Shown piece after piece: positions 53,825 through 63,996 of a stretch of DNA of 64,000 bases. The notes beneath the pieces were generated by a model. That model saw nothing but the letters and a program-made list of their open reading frames with translations. It was not told where the DNA came from and did no database searches. The translations under genes and the position numbers were made by a program. The stretch comes from Leisingera methylohalidivorans DSM 14336 (GTDB lineage: Bacteria; Pseudomonadota; Alphaproteobacteria; Rhodobacterales; Rhodobacteraceae), in NCBI RefSeq assembly GCF_000511355.1, contig NC_023135.1:3524838-3588837 (forward strand), written 5' to 3'. Position 1 is the first letter of the stretch. Each line of letters starts with the position of its first letter.

Positions 53825-55089
53825 TCTTCCCTGATCCGTTCGATTTTGGCACCGACCCCGGAAAGTTTGCGCACTACGTGCTCATAGCCTCGGTCCAAAT
53901 GGTAGACCCGGCTCACCTTGGTTTCACCTTCCGCCGCCAGACCGGCGAGAATCAGCGAGACCGAGGCGCGCAGGTCGGTTGCCATCACCGGAGCGCCTTT
54001 CAGCTTTTCAACGCCCGTCACGGTTGCATGTCCGCCGTGCACTTCGATCTGCGCGCCCATGCGGGTGAGTTCCGGAGCATGCATAAACCGGTTTTCAAAG
54101 ATCTTTTCTTCCAGCACGGAGGTGCCTTCAGCGGTACACATCAGCGCCATCATCTGCGCCTGCAAGTCGGTCGGAAAGCCCGGGAATGGCTCGGTCACAA
54201 CATCCACCGCCCGGACGCGGCCGTTCTTGCGGCTGACCATAAGCCCCTTGTCCGTCTCCGTCACCTGAATGCCTGCTGCCTCCAGCTTCTCACAGAAAGC
54301 TCCCACCAGGGCGATGCGGCCGCCCAGCAGTTCCACTTCACCGCCGCAAATGGCCGGGGCCAGCATGTAGGTGCCTAGTTCGATCCGGTCAGTCACCACC
54401 TGATGTGTCGCGCCATGCAGGCGGTCAACACCTTGAATGGTGATCTCCGGTGTGCCGTCACCCTCGATTTGCGCGCCCATTTTGCGCAGGCAATCTGCGA
54501 GATCGACGATCTCCGGTTCGCGTGCAGCGTTTTTGATGACCGTGGTGCCTTTGGCCAGGGTTGCCGCCATCATGACGTTTTCAGTCGCCCCGACCGAGGC
54601 GAAGGCCAGAGCGATCTCTGCCCCCTTGAGGCCCTTAGGCGCCTTGGCGTGCAGATAGCCATCTTTCAGTTCGATCTCAGCGCCCAGCGCCTCAAGCCCC
54701 TGAATGTGCAGATCCATCGGCCGGGCGCCGATCGCACAGCCGCCAGGCAGCGACACCACCGCCTGCCCCAGCCGCGCCAGCATCGGACCCAGCACCAGGT
54801 TGGAGGCGCGCATTTTCCGCACGATATCGTAATCCGCGACATGGCTGGTCAGGTCATGGCTCGACATCGCCAGCACCTGACCGTCCTGCAGGCTGGACAC
54901 TTCGGCACCCAGCGACTGCAAGAGCAGCGTCATCGTCTTGATATCGCTCAGCCGCGGCGCGTTGGTCAGCGTCAGCGGTTCTTCGCTCAGGAGCGTCGCG
55001 GGCATCAGGGTGAGGCAGGCGTTTTTGGCCCCTGCGATAGGAATCTGCCCGTTCAGCGGGCCGTTACCAGTTACCAGAATCGAATCCAT
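53821..55089 (-). CDS. murA: UDP-N-acetylglucosamine 1-carboxyvinyltransferase
   Basis: 422 aa, normal length. It catalyses the first committed step of peptidoglycan synthesis, adding enolpyruvate from PEP to UDP-GlcNAc. The catalytic cysteine is in [15 protein letters not shown] (about residue 117). [22 protein letters not shown] at the N-terminus and [17 protein letters not shown] at the C-terminus are conserved. It carries the fosfomycin-sensitive Cys form. Confidence 0.95.
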   Translation of the reverse strand: MDSILVTGNGPLNGQIPIAGAKNACLTLMPATLLSEEPLTLTNAPRLSDIKTMTLLLQSLGAEVSSLQDGQVLAMSSHDLTSHVADYDIVRKMRASNLVLGPMLARLGQAVVSLPGGCAIGARPMDLHIQGLEALGAEIELKDGYLHAKAPKGLKGAEIALAFASVGATENVMMAATLAKGTTVIKNAAREPEIVDLADCLRKMGAQIEGDGTPEITIQGVDRLHGATHQVVTDRIELGTYMLAPAICGGEVELLGGRIALVGAFCEKLEAAGIQVTETDKGLMVSRKNGRVRAVDVVTEPFPGFPTDLQAQMMALMCTAEGTSVLEEKIFENRFMHAPELTRMGAQIEVHGGHATVTGVEKLKGAPVMATDLRASVSLILAGLAAEGETKVSRVYHLDRGYEHVVRKLSGVGAKIERIREE

Positions 55090-55095
55090 CTGCCC

Positions 55096-55251
55096 TTACT
55101 CTCCATTTTTGCCCGTATCCTGGTCCGGCTTTTCCGCCCGCGCTTTGGCCTGAGCCTTGCGCCGGGCCATATTTGCCTTGAGCGCAGCCTTCAGCCGGTC
55201 TTCGCGCGATACCGCTGACCTGTCGTTTTTCGGTGTTTTCTTCTCTGCCAT
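55096..55251 (-). CDS. small basic hypothetical protein upstream of murA
   Basis: 51 aa from the ATG at 55251. It is lysine- and arginine-rich and helical (RLKAALKANMARRKAQAKARAEKPDQ). Short proteins of this kind precede murA in many Rhodobacteraceae. Six bases separate it from murA, so they are co-transcribed. The function is unknown. Confidence 0.65.
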   Translation of the reverse strand: MAEKKTPKNDRSAVSREDRLKAALKANMARRKAQAKARAEKPDQDTGKNGE

Positions 55252-55294
55252 AAGACTTCTGTAACTTAGTGCGAAAAAACCGTCCAGAATGCTC

Positions 55295-55323
55295 TTGCGC
55301 CCCTCAGCGTTTATGCCTAAAAG
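55295..55323 (+). promoter_or_regulatory. possible promoter of tRNA-Thr
   Basis: TTGCGC (55295–55300) and TAAAAG (55318–55323) are 17 bp apart and end 13 bp before the tRNA. Confidence 0.35.
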
Positions 55324-55336
55324 CCCCCTCACCGGC

Positions 55337-55411
<75 letters not shown>

Positions 55412-55892
55412 TCTTCCAAAAAACTAAATGATTTCAAGATACTGAGTGGCAAGCGCCGAGCCTTTGGCGGACTGTCCCCGTAAGACGGCCGCTGTAGACA
55501 CGCAAGATGACCGTGAATACAGGAACATCCGCACCATCTGCCTGCCAGCCGGCCTTTAAGGCCGCCCTTGGGCACAGCTTGCCCTGTGCGGCGGCTACTG
55601 CAGCTGGCACAAGGGATTCGCTGTTTTCCCAAAACCCGGCTGAAGAGCCGCATGGCTAAGTGGCAAACGGGCGATTCGCGATACGCTCGCAGGTCCACAA
55701 ATAAAAATGTATGTGCCTTTTTCGCTGTATCTGACCTGCCAAACGCAGCAGATCAGAGGCATTCGCACATAATTTAACACTGCTGAAATGAATCCCATCA
55801 AGTGTTTTGCCATCAGGCGCTAACCAGCCGGCCCGTTCACGGCTGCTCCCAAGCTGCCGGCAGACACAAACCTTGATGGGAACTACGCTGCA
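55412..55892. other. ~480 bp without a supported gene
   Basis: No frame has a start with a ribosome site and protein-like content. A 15-bp palindrome CGGCCTT-T-AAGGCCG lies at 55550–55564. The second half is less GC-rich and probably carries the chemoreceptor promoter. Confidence 0.5.
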
Positions 55893-58241
55893 ATGACTCG
55901 ACTGTTTAAATTCTGGGCGAATATGCCATTGGGCCGCAAGCTCCCGCTGTCTATCGCCGCCCCGACGATTTTTCTAACCCTTGCCTCTGGCTTTTTCTTT
56001 GCCTGGGACGCCGGACAAGCACTGAAGGCGAACCGGGAAGCCGCGTATGCAACACTGCTCGAAGAGCGCAAGGAGGCATTGGAGAACTGGGTGGCCGACC
56101 TGCGATCGCAGACCCGGACATTGGTTGCCAGTAAGGCGGTTGAAACGGCATTGCGGGATTTTTCCAATGGTTTCTATTCTTTGGGTGACGACCCCAGCGG
56201 GCATCTTCGCGCCGCTTATGCGGACGGCAACCCCAACCCTGCAGGCGAACGCTACAAACTGCTCGATGCCAAAGACAAATCCGCCTGGTCGATCCGCCAC
56301 AAGATGAATCACACTGGATTTGTCACCTTCCTGGAAGAACAGGGGTTTATGGATGCTTACCTTTTGGATGTGCAGGGCAACATGGTCTATGCGGTGCAAA
56401 AGAACGACGACTTTGCACTGAACTACCTGGATGGGCCGTATCAGGACAGCGGGCTGGGCGTAGCATTCCGCGCCGCGCTGGAACTGGAGCGCGGCCAGGT
56501 GTTCCTATCGGAAATGGCATCCTTTGAGGCCGATGGCGGCCGACCGGCAATGTTCATATCTGCTCCGATCCTGAAGAAAGGCGCAATGATGGGCGCGCTG
56601 GTTCTGCGCGTCCCGGTCGAAGACATCTCCAAACTATTGTCCCACTCCAGTCTGCTGGGGGAAACCGGCCAGGCCTACCTGGTGCGCGGCGATGGAGTGG
56701 CGTTGACTGCTTCAAACCGCGGCGGAGGGCATCAGGCACTGTCTCGTCTGCCTGAGTTGACGCAGATTGCAGCGGCACTTGGCGGCGGGCAAAGCAGCTT
56801 TTCGGGCACTCCGGGCCTGGCGGGCCAACCGGTCGAGGCCATGGCCGCCGGCGTCGCCCTCGAAGACCGGACCTGGGGCATTGTCCTGGAAGTTGACAGC
56901 GCCGAGGCGCTGGCGGCCCAGAACAGCCTGTCAAACGCCGCCATGCTGCAGGCAGTTGGCGTGGCGCTGGCTGTGGCATTGCTGTCCTGGGTGGCAGCCC
57001 GCAGCATTGCACGCAAGGTTTCGGCCCTGTCCGACAGTGTCGAGCATATCGCAGCCAAGGATTACAACCATCCGGTCTCAGGCCATGGCACCGGCGATGA
57101 ATTCGGCAATATAGCCGGCATCCTCGAAGGGTTCAAAACTGACTTGCAAAATGCTCAGACGGCGGAAAAGGAACGGGCTGAACTGCAACGCCAGCAGGAT
57201 CTCGTGGTTGGTGAATTGCGCAATGGCCTGAAGCATCTGGCCAACGGGGATTTTTCGAACCCTATTACGGAACCCTTTCCCGAAGCGTATGAGGGCCTGC
57301 GCATGGACTTCAACCAAACGGCCGACACATTGAACAATACGGTGCGCGAAGTGGTGGAAGCCACCACCAGCATCCGCAACGGCACTTCGGAAATCAGTCA
57401 GGCCTCGGATGATCTGTCGCAGCGCACCGAAAGCCAGGCCGCCACGCTGGAGCAGACCGCTGCTGCGCTGGACCAGATGACCGCCAGCGTCAAGGCTGCT
57501 GCCGATGGCGCACGCCAGGTGGAAACCGCCATGAACGAGGCCCGCGACGAAGCCGAAGCCAGCGGCGAGGTGGTGCGAAACGCGGTTTCTGCCATGAACG
57601 GAATAGAAGCATCCGCCTCCCATATTTCGCAGATTATCGGGGTGATCGACGATATCGCCTTTCAGACAAATCTGCTGGCGCTGAATGCAGGCGTCGAGGC
57701 GGCGCGCGCCGGCGATGCCGGACGCGGCTTTGCTGTTGTAGCCTCCGAGGTGAGGGCACTGGCACAACGGTCTTCGGATGCGGCGATGGAAATCAAGACG
57801 CTGATCTCCGATTCCGGTGACCAAGTGGCAAAGGGGGTGGATCTGGTCGGCAAAGCCGGCGAGGCGCTGAACAGCATTGTCTCTCAGGTCACCCATATCT
57901 CGAGGCTTGTCTCGGGAATTGCCGAGGGCGCAGCAGAGCAATCCACTGGCATCGGTGAAATCAATACTGGCGTTATGCAACTGGACCAGGTGACCCAGCA
58001 GAACGCCGCGATGGTGGAGCAAATGACGGCAGCAGGCCAGCTTCTGAACGGCGATGCTTCGAAGCTGGCCGGGCTGGTGGACATTTTCAATGTCGGAATG
58101 GAGACGCCTCCGCCCCGCCAGGTGCCGGAGCCAATTCAGGCATCCGTCCACGGCTCGGGCTGGGATGTTCCATCAGAGACGCTTTCCGCCATTCCGGCTG
58201 CAGATGGTTCAGCCGCTTTGGCAAAATGGCAGGACTTCTGA
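55893..58241 (+). CDS. methyl-accepting chemotaxis protein with periplasmic sensor
   Basis: 782 aa. TM1 covers about residues 17–37, followed by a ~300-residue periplasmic region with a Cache-like pattern (GFVTFLEEQGFMDAYLLDVQGNMVYAVQKND; FISAPILKKGAMMGALVLRVP). TM2 is near 347–367, then HAMP and a second HAMP-like segment. The signalling domain follows, with hairpin tip DDIAFQTNLLALNAGVEAARAGDAGRGFAVVASEVR. The C-terminal end KWQDF fits the xWxxF CheR-docking pentapeptide. It senses an unknown extracytoplasmic ligand. A 12-bp perfect stem hairpin follows at 58312–58340. Confidence 0.9.
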   Translation: MTRLFKFWANMPLGRKLPLSIAAPTIFLTLASGFFFAWDAGQALKANREAAYATLLEERKEALENWVADLRSQTRTLVASKAVETALRDFSNGFYSLGDDPSGHLRAAYADGNPNPAGERYKLLDAKDKSAWSIRHKMNHTGFVTFLEEQGFMDAYLLDVQGNMVYAVQKNDDFALNYLDGPYQDSGLGVAFRAALELERGQVFLSEMASFEADGGRPAMFISAPILKKGAMMGALVLRVPVEDISKLLSHSSLLGETGQAYLVRGDGVALTASNRGGGHQALSRLPELTQIAAALGGGQSSFSGTPGLAGQPVEAMAAGVALEDRTWGIVLEVDSAEALAAQNSLSNAAMLQAVGVALAVALLSWVAARSIARKVSALSDSVEHIAAKDYNHPVSGHGTGDEFGNIAGILEGFKTDLQNAQTAEKERAELQRQQDLVVGELRNGLKHLANGDFSNPITEPFPEAYEGLRMDFNQTADTLNNTVREVVEATTSIRNGTSEISQASDDLSQRTESQAATLEQTAAALDQMTASVKAAADGARQVETAMNEARDEAEASGEVVRNAVSAMNGIEASASHISQIIGVIDDIAFQTNLLALNAGVEAARAGDAGRGFAVVASEVRALAQRSSDAAMEIKTLISDSGDQVAKGVDLVGKAGEALNSIVSQVTHISRLVSGIAEGAAEQSTGIGEINTGVMQLDQVTQQNAAMVEQMTAAGQLLNGDASKLAGLVDIFNVGMETPPPRQVPEPIQASVHGSGWDVPSETLSAIPAADGSAALAKWQDF

Positions 58242-58311
58242 TCCTGACTGGAGCGGGGCACATCGAGTCAACGACAACAGCCGCGCCGCTGAACCCGTTT
58301 TGCACCAGCCC

Positions 58312-58340
58312 GCTGCGGCCGCCGCGGAGGCGGCCGCAGC
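58312..58340. terminator. long GC stem-loop after the chemoreceptor gene
   Basis: Perfect 12-bp arms (GCTGCGGCCGCC and its complement) surround a 5-nt loop, 70 bp after the stop. There is no U-run, so it is a transcription barrier or mRNA-stabilising hairpin. Confidence 0.5.
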
Positions 58341-58475
58341 ACCGCTCAAACAGCCCCGGTGTTGTGAAAACCAAATTTTCAGACTTTATGACGACATTGG
58401 GTTTAAAACGAACACTTGGCATACATTCTGGACACGGATGCCCGCAGTGCTTCGCGCAAATGCAAAGGTGGCAAG

Positions 58476-61433
58476 ATGACCGTGTCTGAACTTTCTGCTC
58501 GCTGGCTGCGCGCTCTCAGCAACCGGACCTACTTGCCCGCACTGCTTGCCTTGGCGGTAGTCTGTGCCGCAGGGTTTTATGCTGAAAAGCAAAACGCCAC
58601 AATTCACCATCAGTCTGAACGTGCCAGGGTCCAGCAACAGGCAGGGATGATCAAGTCCCGTCTGGAAGGTCAAGTCAATGGCGACTATCAGCGGCTGCGC
58701 GGGCTGGCCGCGATGCTGGCCACCCAACCGGACATGGAACAGGCGCAGTTCAGCCGGATGGCTGCACAGGTGCTTGAGGGACAGACCGCCATCAGGCACA
58801 TCGCAGCGGCTCCCGGCTTAGTGGTCTCTCTGGTACACCCGCTAAAGGGGAACGAAACCGCCATCGGACTGGACTACAACCAGAATGCCGCCCAGCGCGC
58901 GGCGGCGTACCGGGTGCGCGATAGCGGTGACATGGTGCTGGCCGGGCCGGTAAACCTGTTACAGGGCGGCTCCGGGTTCATCTACCGGCTGCCTATTTTC
59001 AGCGGGTCAGGGACTGACCGGCAATTCTGGGGCATTCTCTCGGCTGTGGTCGCAACCGGCACCCTTTATGCAGAGACCGGTATCAATGGCAACAAAAGCG
59101 GTCTGGAAATAGCGCTGACAGGTCAAGACGGGACGGGCCCTTCCGGCCGCCAGTTCTTTGGCGTGCCGGACATGCTGAGCGGAGATCCTGTGCTGCTGGA
59201 CATTAACCTGCCAGTTGGTTCATGGAAATTGGCCGCCCGCCCCCGAGACGGCTGGCAATGCGTTCCCGGCAACCTGTGGAAGCTGAGGCTGGCGCTGATG
59301 GCGGCGGCGGCACTGATCGTTTTCCCAACGTTTCTGGCCGGCAGGCTGTCTGCCGCGCGGCGAACCGTGATCGGCCAGCTGCGGCGCAGGGAAGCCGAAC
59401 TGGAGGCAGTCTCCCGGCGGTTGGAAGTTGCGGTAAAGACATCCCGTGTTGGCATTTGGGAATGGGATTCGAAGAACCAGAAGGTGAGCTGGGACAGCCG
59501 CATGCATGAGCTTTACGGCGTGCCCGTGGATCAGGGGCCGCCGGAGGGGACAAAGTGGATGGCCATGCTGCATCCCGGCGACCGGGACCGGGTGGCGGAA
59601 GCGCAGCAGTCAGCAGAACGGGACAAGGCACATTACGCCTCCGATTTCCGGATTGTTATGGAAGATGGCACCTTCAAGCATATCCGCGCAATGGCCAGCC
59701 CTTTTACAGATGCGCAAGGCCGCGACTGGTTGATCGGCGTCAACTGGAATGTGTCGGAGGATGTCCATCTGCGCGAAGAACTGATCCGCGCGAACCAGAC
59801 GCTGTCCGAGCGGAACAGCGAACTGAATCACGGCAAACGCGCATTGGAGGACGCCCATGCCGCACTGCAAAAACAACAGGCGGAGCTGCACCGTCTGTCG
59901 CTGGTCGCAAAACACACCTCCGACAGTATTATCCTGACCGATGCAGAGCGGCAGATCCTTTGGGTCAACGAGGCCTTTACCCGCGTCACAGGCTATACCG
60001 CCAGCGAAGCGATTGGCCGGACACCTGCAGAACTGCTGAATGGCCCTGACACCGATCCCGGCGTGATCCGGGAAATAGACCGCCACAAGGACCTTGGCAT
60101 CCCCTATCACAACGAGGTGCTCACCTACACCAAATCGGGAGAAGTCGCCTGGTTCGACACCAATATCGTCCCGGTGACCGGCGAGGATGGCACAGTTGAC
60201 CTGATTATCGGCATTGAACGCGACATTACCCACAGCAAATTGCGGGAACGGGAACTGGCCGAGGCCAAAGTAGCCGCGGAACAGGCCGATCGGGCCAAAT
60301 CAGAGTTCCTGGCGAACATGAGCCACGAAATCCGCACGCCGATGAACGGCATCATCGGCATGGCCGAGCTGCTGGCAGAGGCCGAGCTGTCGCCGGATGA
60401 ACAGCAGAATGTGGAAACCATCCGCAGTTCGGCCCAAGCACTGCTGAAAATCATCAATGACATCCTCGACCTTTCACGGCTGGAAGCGGGGAAATTCTCC
60501 ATAGCCGAAGAGGACTTTGATCTGCGTGACTGCATTGGCGGTGCAGCGGGGCTTTTCCGTCCGAAAGCGCTGGAAAAAGGTTTGTCGCTGCAGGTCTCTT
60601 ACGCGGACGGGCTACCGGAGCGGCTGCATGGCGATAACGGGCGATTGCGGCAGATTCTGGTCAACCTGATCGGCAACGCTGTCAAATTCACACCGCAAGG
60701 CAGGATTGACGTCCGCGTTTCACACGCCGGCGGCAACCCTTGTTGCCTTGTTGCCGAAGTTGAGGACAGCGGGATCGGAATATCCGAGGCTCAAGCGCGC
60801 CATATTTTCGACCGCTTCACCCAGGCAGACGCGGCGACCACAAAGGCATTTGGCGGCACCGGTCTGGGGCTTACTATTTCCAGCATGCTGGCCAAGCGGA
60901 TGGGCGGCAGTATTTCCGTCAAATCGGATCCCGGCCAGGGCTCATGTTTCCGGCTGGAGCTGCAAATGGCGCCAGCCAAACAGGCGGCAATCCCGGCCTC
61001 GGGCTTTTCTCTGGACACCGCGCCACAGATCAGGCCTTGCAAGGTTCTGCTAGCTGAGGACAACCAAACCAACAGGCTGCTGGTCCGCAAATTCCTGCGC
61101 GGACAGCCGGTTGAGCTGGCTGAAGCCGGCAATGGCCGTGCGGCAGTGAAAATGTTCAAGGAACTGCTGCCGGACATCATCCTGATGGACATGTCGATGC
61201 CCGAGCTGGACGGCATTGCGGCTACACGGCAGATCCGCAGCCTGCCCATTCCCCAGCCAACAATCATTGCCCTGACGGCCAACGCTTTTTCCAGCGACCG
61301 GCAGGCCTGTCTGGATGCAGGCATGGATCACTTCCTGGCCAAGCCTGTTAAAAAGGCAGTTCTACTGCACACTTTGGCATCAATTTTGAGAGACACTCCC
61401 CCCATTGAGCAACTGCTCAGGGCCAGGGCCTGA
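58476..61433 (+). CDS. CHASE/PAS hybrid sensor histidine kinase
   Basis: 985 aa from the ATG at 58476. TM1 covers about residues 17–36, then a CHASE-like extracytoplasmic domain (about 60–260), TM2 near 272–292, and two PAS domains with PAC segments (about 325–450 and 490–610). HisKA has His617 (SHEIRTPMNG). HATPase_c ends GGTGLGLTISSMLAKRMGG, and a receiver has Asp905 (IILMDMSMPEL). No HPt domain, so phosphate must pass to a separate protein. It lies 234 bp downstream of the chemoreceptor. The cognate regulator is not in the window. Confidence 0.88.
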   Translation: MTVSELSARWLRALSNRTYLPALLALAVVCAAGFYAEKQNATIHHQSERARVQQQAGMIKSRLEGQVNGDYQRLRGLAAMLATQPDMEQAQFSRMAAQVLEGQTAIRHIAAAPGLVVSLVHPLKGNETAIGLDYNQNAAQRAAAYRVRDSGDMVLAGPVNLLQGGSGFIYRLPIFSGSGTDRQFWGILSAVVATGTLYAETGINGNKSGLEIALTGQDGTGPSGRQFFGVPDMLSGDPVLLDINLPVGSWKLAARPRDGWQCVPGNLWKLRLALMAAAALIVFPTFLAGRLSAARRTVIGQLRRREAELEAVSRRLEVAVKTSRVGIWEWDSKNQKVSWDSRMHELYGVPVDQGPPEGTKWMAMLHPGDRDRVAEAQQSAERDKAHYASDFRIVMEDGTFKHIRAMASPFTDAQGRDWLIGVNWNVSEDVHLREELIRANQTLSERNSELNHGKRALEDAHAALQKQQAELHRLSLVAKHTSDSIILTDAERQILWVNEAFTRVTGYTASEAIGRTPAELLNGPDTDPGVIREIDRHKDLGIPYHNEVLTYTKSGEVAWFDTNIVPVTGEDGTVDLIIGIERDITHSKLRERELAEAKVAAEQADRAKSEFLANMSHEIRTPMNGIIGMAELLAEAELSPDEQQNVETIRSSAQALLKIINDILDLSRLEAGKFSIAEEDFDLRDCIGGAAGLFRPKALEKGLSLQVSYADGLPERLHGDNGRLRQILVNLIGNAVKFTPQGRIDVRVSHAGGNPCCLVAEVEDSGIGISEAQARHIFDRFTQADAATTKAFGGTGLGLTISSMLAKRMGGSISVKSDPGQGSCFRLELQMAPAKQAAIPASGFSLDTAPQIRPCKVLLAEDNQTNRLLVRKFLRGQPVELAEAGNGRAAVKMFKELLPDIILMDMSMPELDGIAATRQIRSLPIPQPTIIALTANAFSSDRQACLDAGMDHFLAKPVKKAVLLHTLASILRDTPPIEQLLRARA

Positions 61434-61482
61434 AGTCTCAACCCAAATCCATTGAATGCCGGCAGATCAAGACGCCAAGGAT

Positions 61483-62322
61483 CTAAACAGCCGTCCCGAT
61501 CAGGGCCACACCGGCGGCCATCAAGACCGCTGAACCGAGCCGCCGCATCCAGTATCCTTCCTTGAGAAAGACAAATCCGATCAGCGCAGCAAAGATCACC
61601 GAAGTTTCGCGCAACGCGGAAACGGCCCCCAGAGGGGCAAAGTTCTTGGCATAAAGCACCAGCCCGTAAGCCGTCATCGATACCAGCCCTCCGGCAATTC
61701 CCAGCACCCAAACCCGCTTGGGCAAAGCCGCCAGGGTTCGGCGCTTACGCACAGCTATGAAGCCAGCGATAAAGATGTGCAGAAAGCCCCCCCAGGCCCA
61801 GTAGCTGAGTGTGTTGCCGGACAAACGCACGCCGATACCATCGGTCACTGAATACACCGAAATGCAAATTCCGGTCCCTGCGGCAAAGCCGAGGGCCGCT
61901 CGCCCAACACCTGAGCGCAGCGCCTTCCAGCTGCTGAGCTGGATTCCAAGGGCAATCACCGCAATCCCCCCCCAGGCCTGCAACGGCAGCAGCTCACCGG
62001 CGAAGATCATCGCCCAGATGCCGACAAGCGGCGGCACGATGCCCCTTGCAATCGGGTACACGACGCTAAGGTCACCGTGCTGATAGGCGCGGCCAAGCAT
62101 GTAGTAATACCCGAAATGAACCACCGTGGAGAGCAGGATATAAACGAAGCTTTCTGCAGAAGGCAGCGGCAGGACAGTGATCATTACGGCGCTGGGGATC
62201 ACCTGGCCAAAGGCGACCAGCCCTAGTGTGGTGGTACGGTCCGCAGCCGTTTTCACAATACCATTCCACACAGCATGCAATACCGCAGCCGACAGAATGA
62301 TAGCGATGATAATAGGGGGCAT
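61483..62322 (-). CDS. EamA/DMT-family transporter
   Basis: 279 aa with about ten hydrophobic segments arranged as two EamA halves (first half ending YPIARGIVPPLVGIWAMIFAGE, second with VSALRETSVIFAALIGFVFLKEGYW). These inner-membrane proteins usually export amino acids or other metabolites. The substrate is unknown. It converges with the kinase gene with a 49-bp gap. Confidence 0.83.
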   Translation of the reverse strand: MPPIIIAIILSAAVLHAVWNGIVKTAADRTTTLGLVAFGQVIPSAVMITVLPLPSAESFVYILLSTVVHFGYYYMLGRAYQHGDLSVVYPIARGIVPPLVGIWAMIFAGELLPLQAWGGIAVIALGIQLSSWKALRSGVGRAALGFAAGTGICISVYSVTDGIGVRLSGNTLSYWAWGGFLHIFIAGFIAVRKRRTLAALPKRVWVLGIAGGLVSMTAYGLVLYAKNFAPLGAVSALRETSVIFAALIGFVFLKEGYWMRRLGSAVLMAAGVALIGTAV

Positions 62323-62361
62323 ATTCTCGGCAAGTCTTTAGGCGGGCGGCTGTTTCCAGTC

Positions 62362-63996
62362 TCAGTCTGCGTCTTCCGGCAGCATTTCATTGATCAGCCG
62401 GGTCTCCAGCAGCTGGCCATTCTGGTACAGAACCGGATAGGCCACAGCTGCAATGTGACTGTTGAATTCACGTAAGGCACGCAGCGTTTCCAAATGGATG
62501 TCGGACGTGTCAAAGCTTTCCCGGGCGCCATTCTGCAACCGTTTCAGGTGGCGTTTACGGCTATCATGCTCCATCCGCTTCAGTTCGGTTTTTTCCAGGC
62601 TCAACAGCCGCGCGCTCTCCAGATCATCAGAGATCAGCACATTGGAGGCCAGCTGCATATTGGCCATGATTGCCTCATGCATCCGGGTGATCTCCATCCA
62701 GCCGTCCCTGGAAAAATTCAAATTCCTTTTATTCAACTCTCCCGCCAGGACTGTTAAACGGCGCGCCACCACATCGCCGGCGGTTTCCAGGCGGATGGCA
62801 TAATCCATCAGGCCGCGGGCCGTCTTTAACTGCTCTTTGTCAAATCTGTCCTCGGGGATCGCGGCCACATATTTCCGGACACCGGACAGGCAAGCGTTGA
62901 CCTCATCGTCCATCGACTGGACGATCTTGATTTGCTCCTTGCTGCCTGATCGGTACAGTTCCAGGATCGGGCGGAACATGGCATTGACTTGATCCGACAT
63001 CCGCAGCAATTCGCGTTTAAGATTAGAAACAGACACAGCAGGCGAGCCATAGCTGCCCTGCTCCAGCGCACTCACAGGCCGCCCCGGATGGTTTCCCTCT
63101 GTCTGCGCGGGTTCGGGAAACAGCCGGGCAAAGACATCGCCCAACGGCGTGCAAACCGGCAGCGCCAGCACCAGCAGTGACGCATTGAAGGCCAGATGCG
63201 CGTTGACCAGCATCTGACCGCCTTGCGGATCCCCCAGCCCCCCTTGGCGCAGCGCCAGATTGGCGCCGAACAGGCAGATCACCGCCCAGGTGCCGCGCAA
63301 AGCCAGGTTGGCATAAGGGATGCGGCGGGCCCGCAAATCCATCCCGCGGCTCAGCCAGACCGGAATGAAAGCAGAACCGAAATTCGCCCCCAATACCAGT
63401 GAAAGGCCGGCGGCAAAGGGAATGGCACCAATCTGCACCAGTGTCACGCACATCAGGATGGCGGCAACAGACGAATGCATCACAAAGGCCAGTGCGCCAC
63501 CGACCAAAAAAGCCGTGATGTAATCCCGCGCCAGATAGCCTGCAACTGCCGGCAGAAAGGCGCTGTCGCGGATCGGATCCATCGCCTCGCGCAGGAAACG
63601 CAGCGAAATCAGGATGAAGGCGACCCCCATCAGGATCCTGCCCAGCTGCCGCACCTTCTTGGCCTCGGTCTTGACGAACAGATATCCGCCTGCCGCCAGC
63701 AACACCGGCACCAGCCAATCGAGCTTGAAGGAAAGGATCTGAATGATCAGTGCCGAGCCCAGGTCGCCGCCCAGAACGATGGCCAGCCCGGAGGGAAAGG
63801 CCAGATAGCCGCTTGCTGCGAACCCGGAGGTGAGCAGCGCCACAGCAGCCGAACTTTGCAGAACGATCGCCAGCACCAGCCCCATCAGGCCCGCCTGGAG
63901 ATGGCTTTGCCGGCCGGTCAGCAACCGCTGGAATGACGCGCCATAGCTGCGCTCGATTCCGGTGCGCACCATCCGCACTGCATAAAGCAGCAGCAT
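62362..63996 (-). CDS. Na/Pi-cotransporter family protein (5' end outside the window)
   Basis: At least 544 aa, and the beginning is probably beyond the right edge: the first visible residues (LLLYAVRMVRTGIERSYGASF) match a region a few residues inside related proteins. The duplicated PhoU-flanked Na/Pi cotransporter half has QSSAAVALLTSGFAASG and its repeat MHSSVAAILMCVTLVQIG, with QSSA/HSSVA signature motifs. The C-terminal ~230 residues are a PhoU-like helical domain. It transports phosphate or regulates its uptake at the inner membrane. Confidence 0.85.
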   Translation of the reverse strand: MLLLYAVRMVRTGIERSYGASFQRLLTGRQSHLQAGLMGLVLAIVLQSSAAVALLTSGFAASGYLAFPSGLAIVLGGDLGSALIIQILSFKLDWLVPVLLAAGGYLFVKTEAKKVRQLGRILMGVAFILISLRFLREAMDPIRDSAFLPAVAGYLARDYITAFLVGGALAFVMHSSVAAILMCVTLVQIGAIPFAAGLSLVLGANFGSAFIPVWLSRGMDLRARRIPYANLALRGTWAVICLFGANLALRQGGLGDPQGGQMLVNAHLAFNASLLVLALPVCTPLGDVFARLFPEPAQTEGNHPGRPVSALEQGSYGSPAVSVSNLKRELLRMSDQVNAMFRPILELYRSGSKEQIKIVQSMDDEVNACLSGVRKYVAAIPEDRFDKEQLKTARGLMDYAIRLETAGDVVARRLTVLAGELNKRNLNFSRDGWMEITRMHEAIMANMQLASNVLISDDLESARLLSLEKTELKRMEHDSRKRHLKRLQNGARESFDTSDIHLETLRALREFNSHIAAVAYPVLYQNGQLLETRLINEMLPEDAD

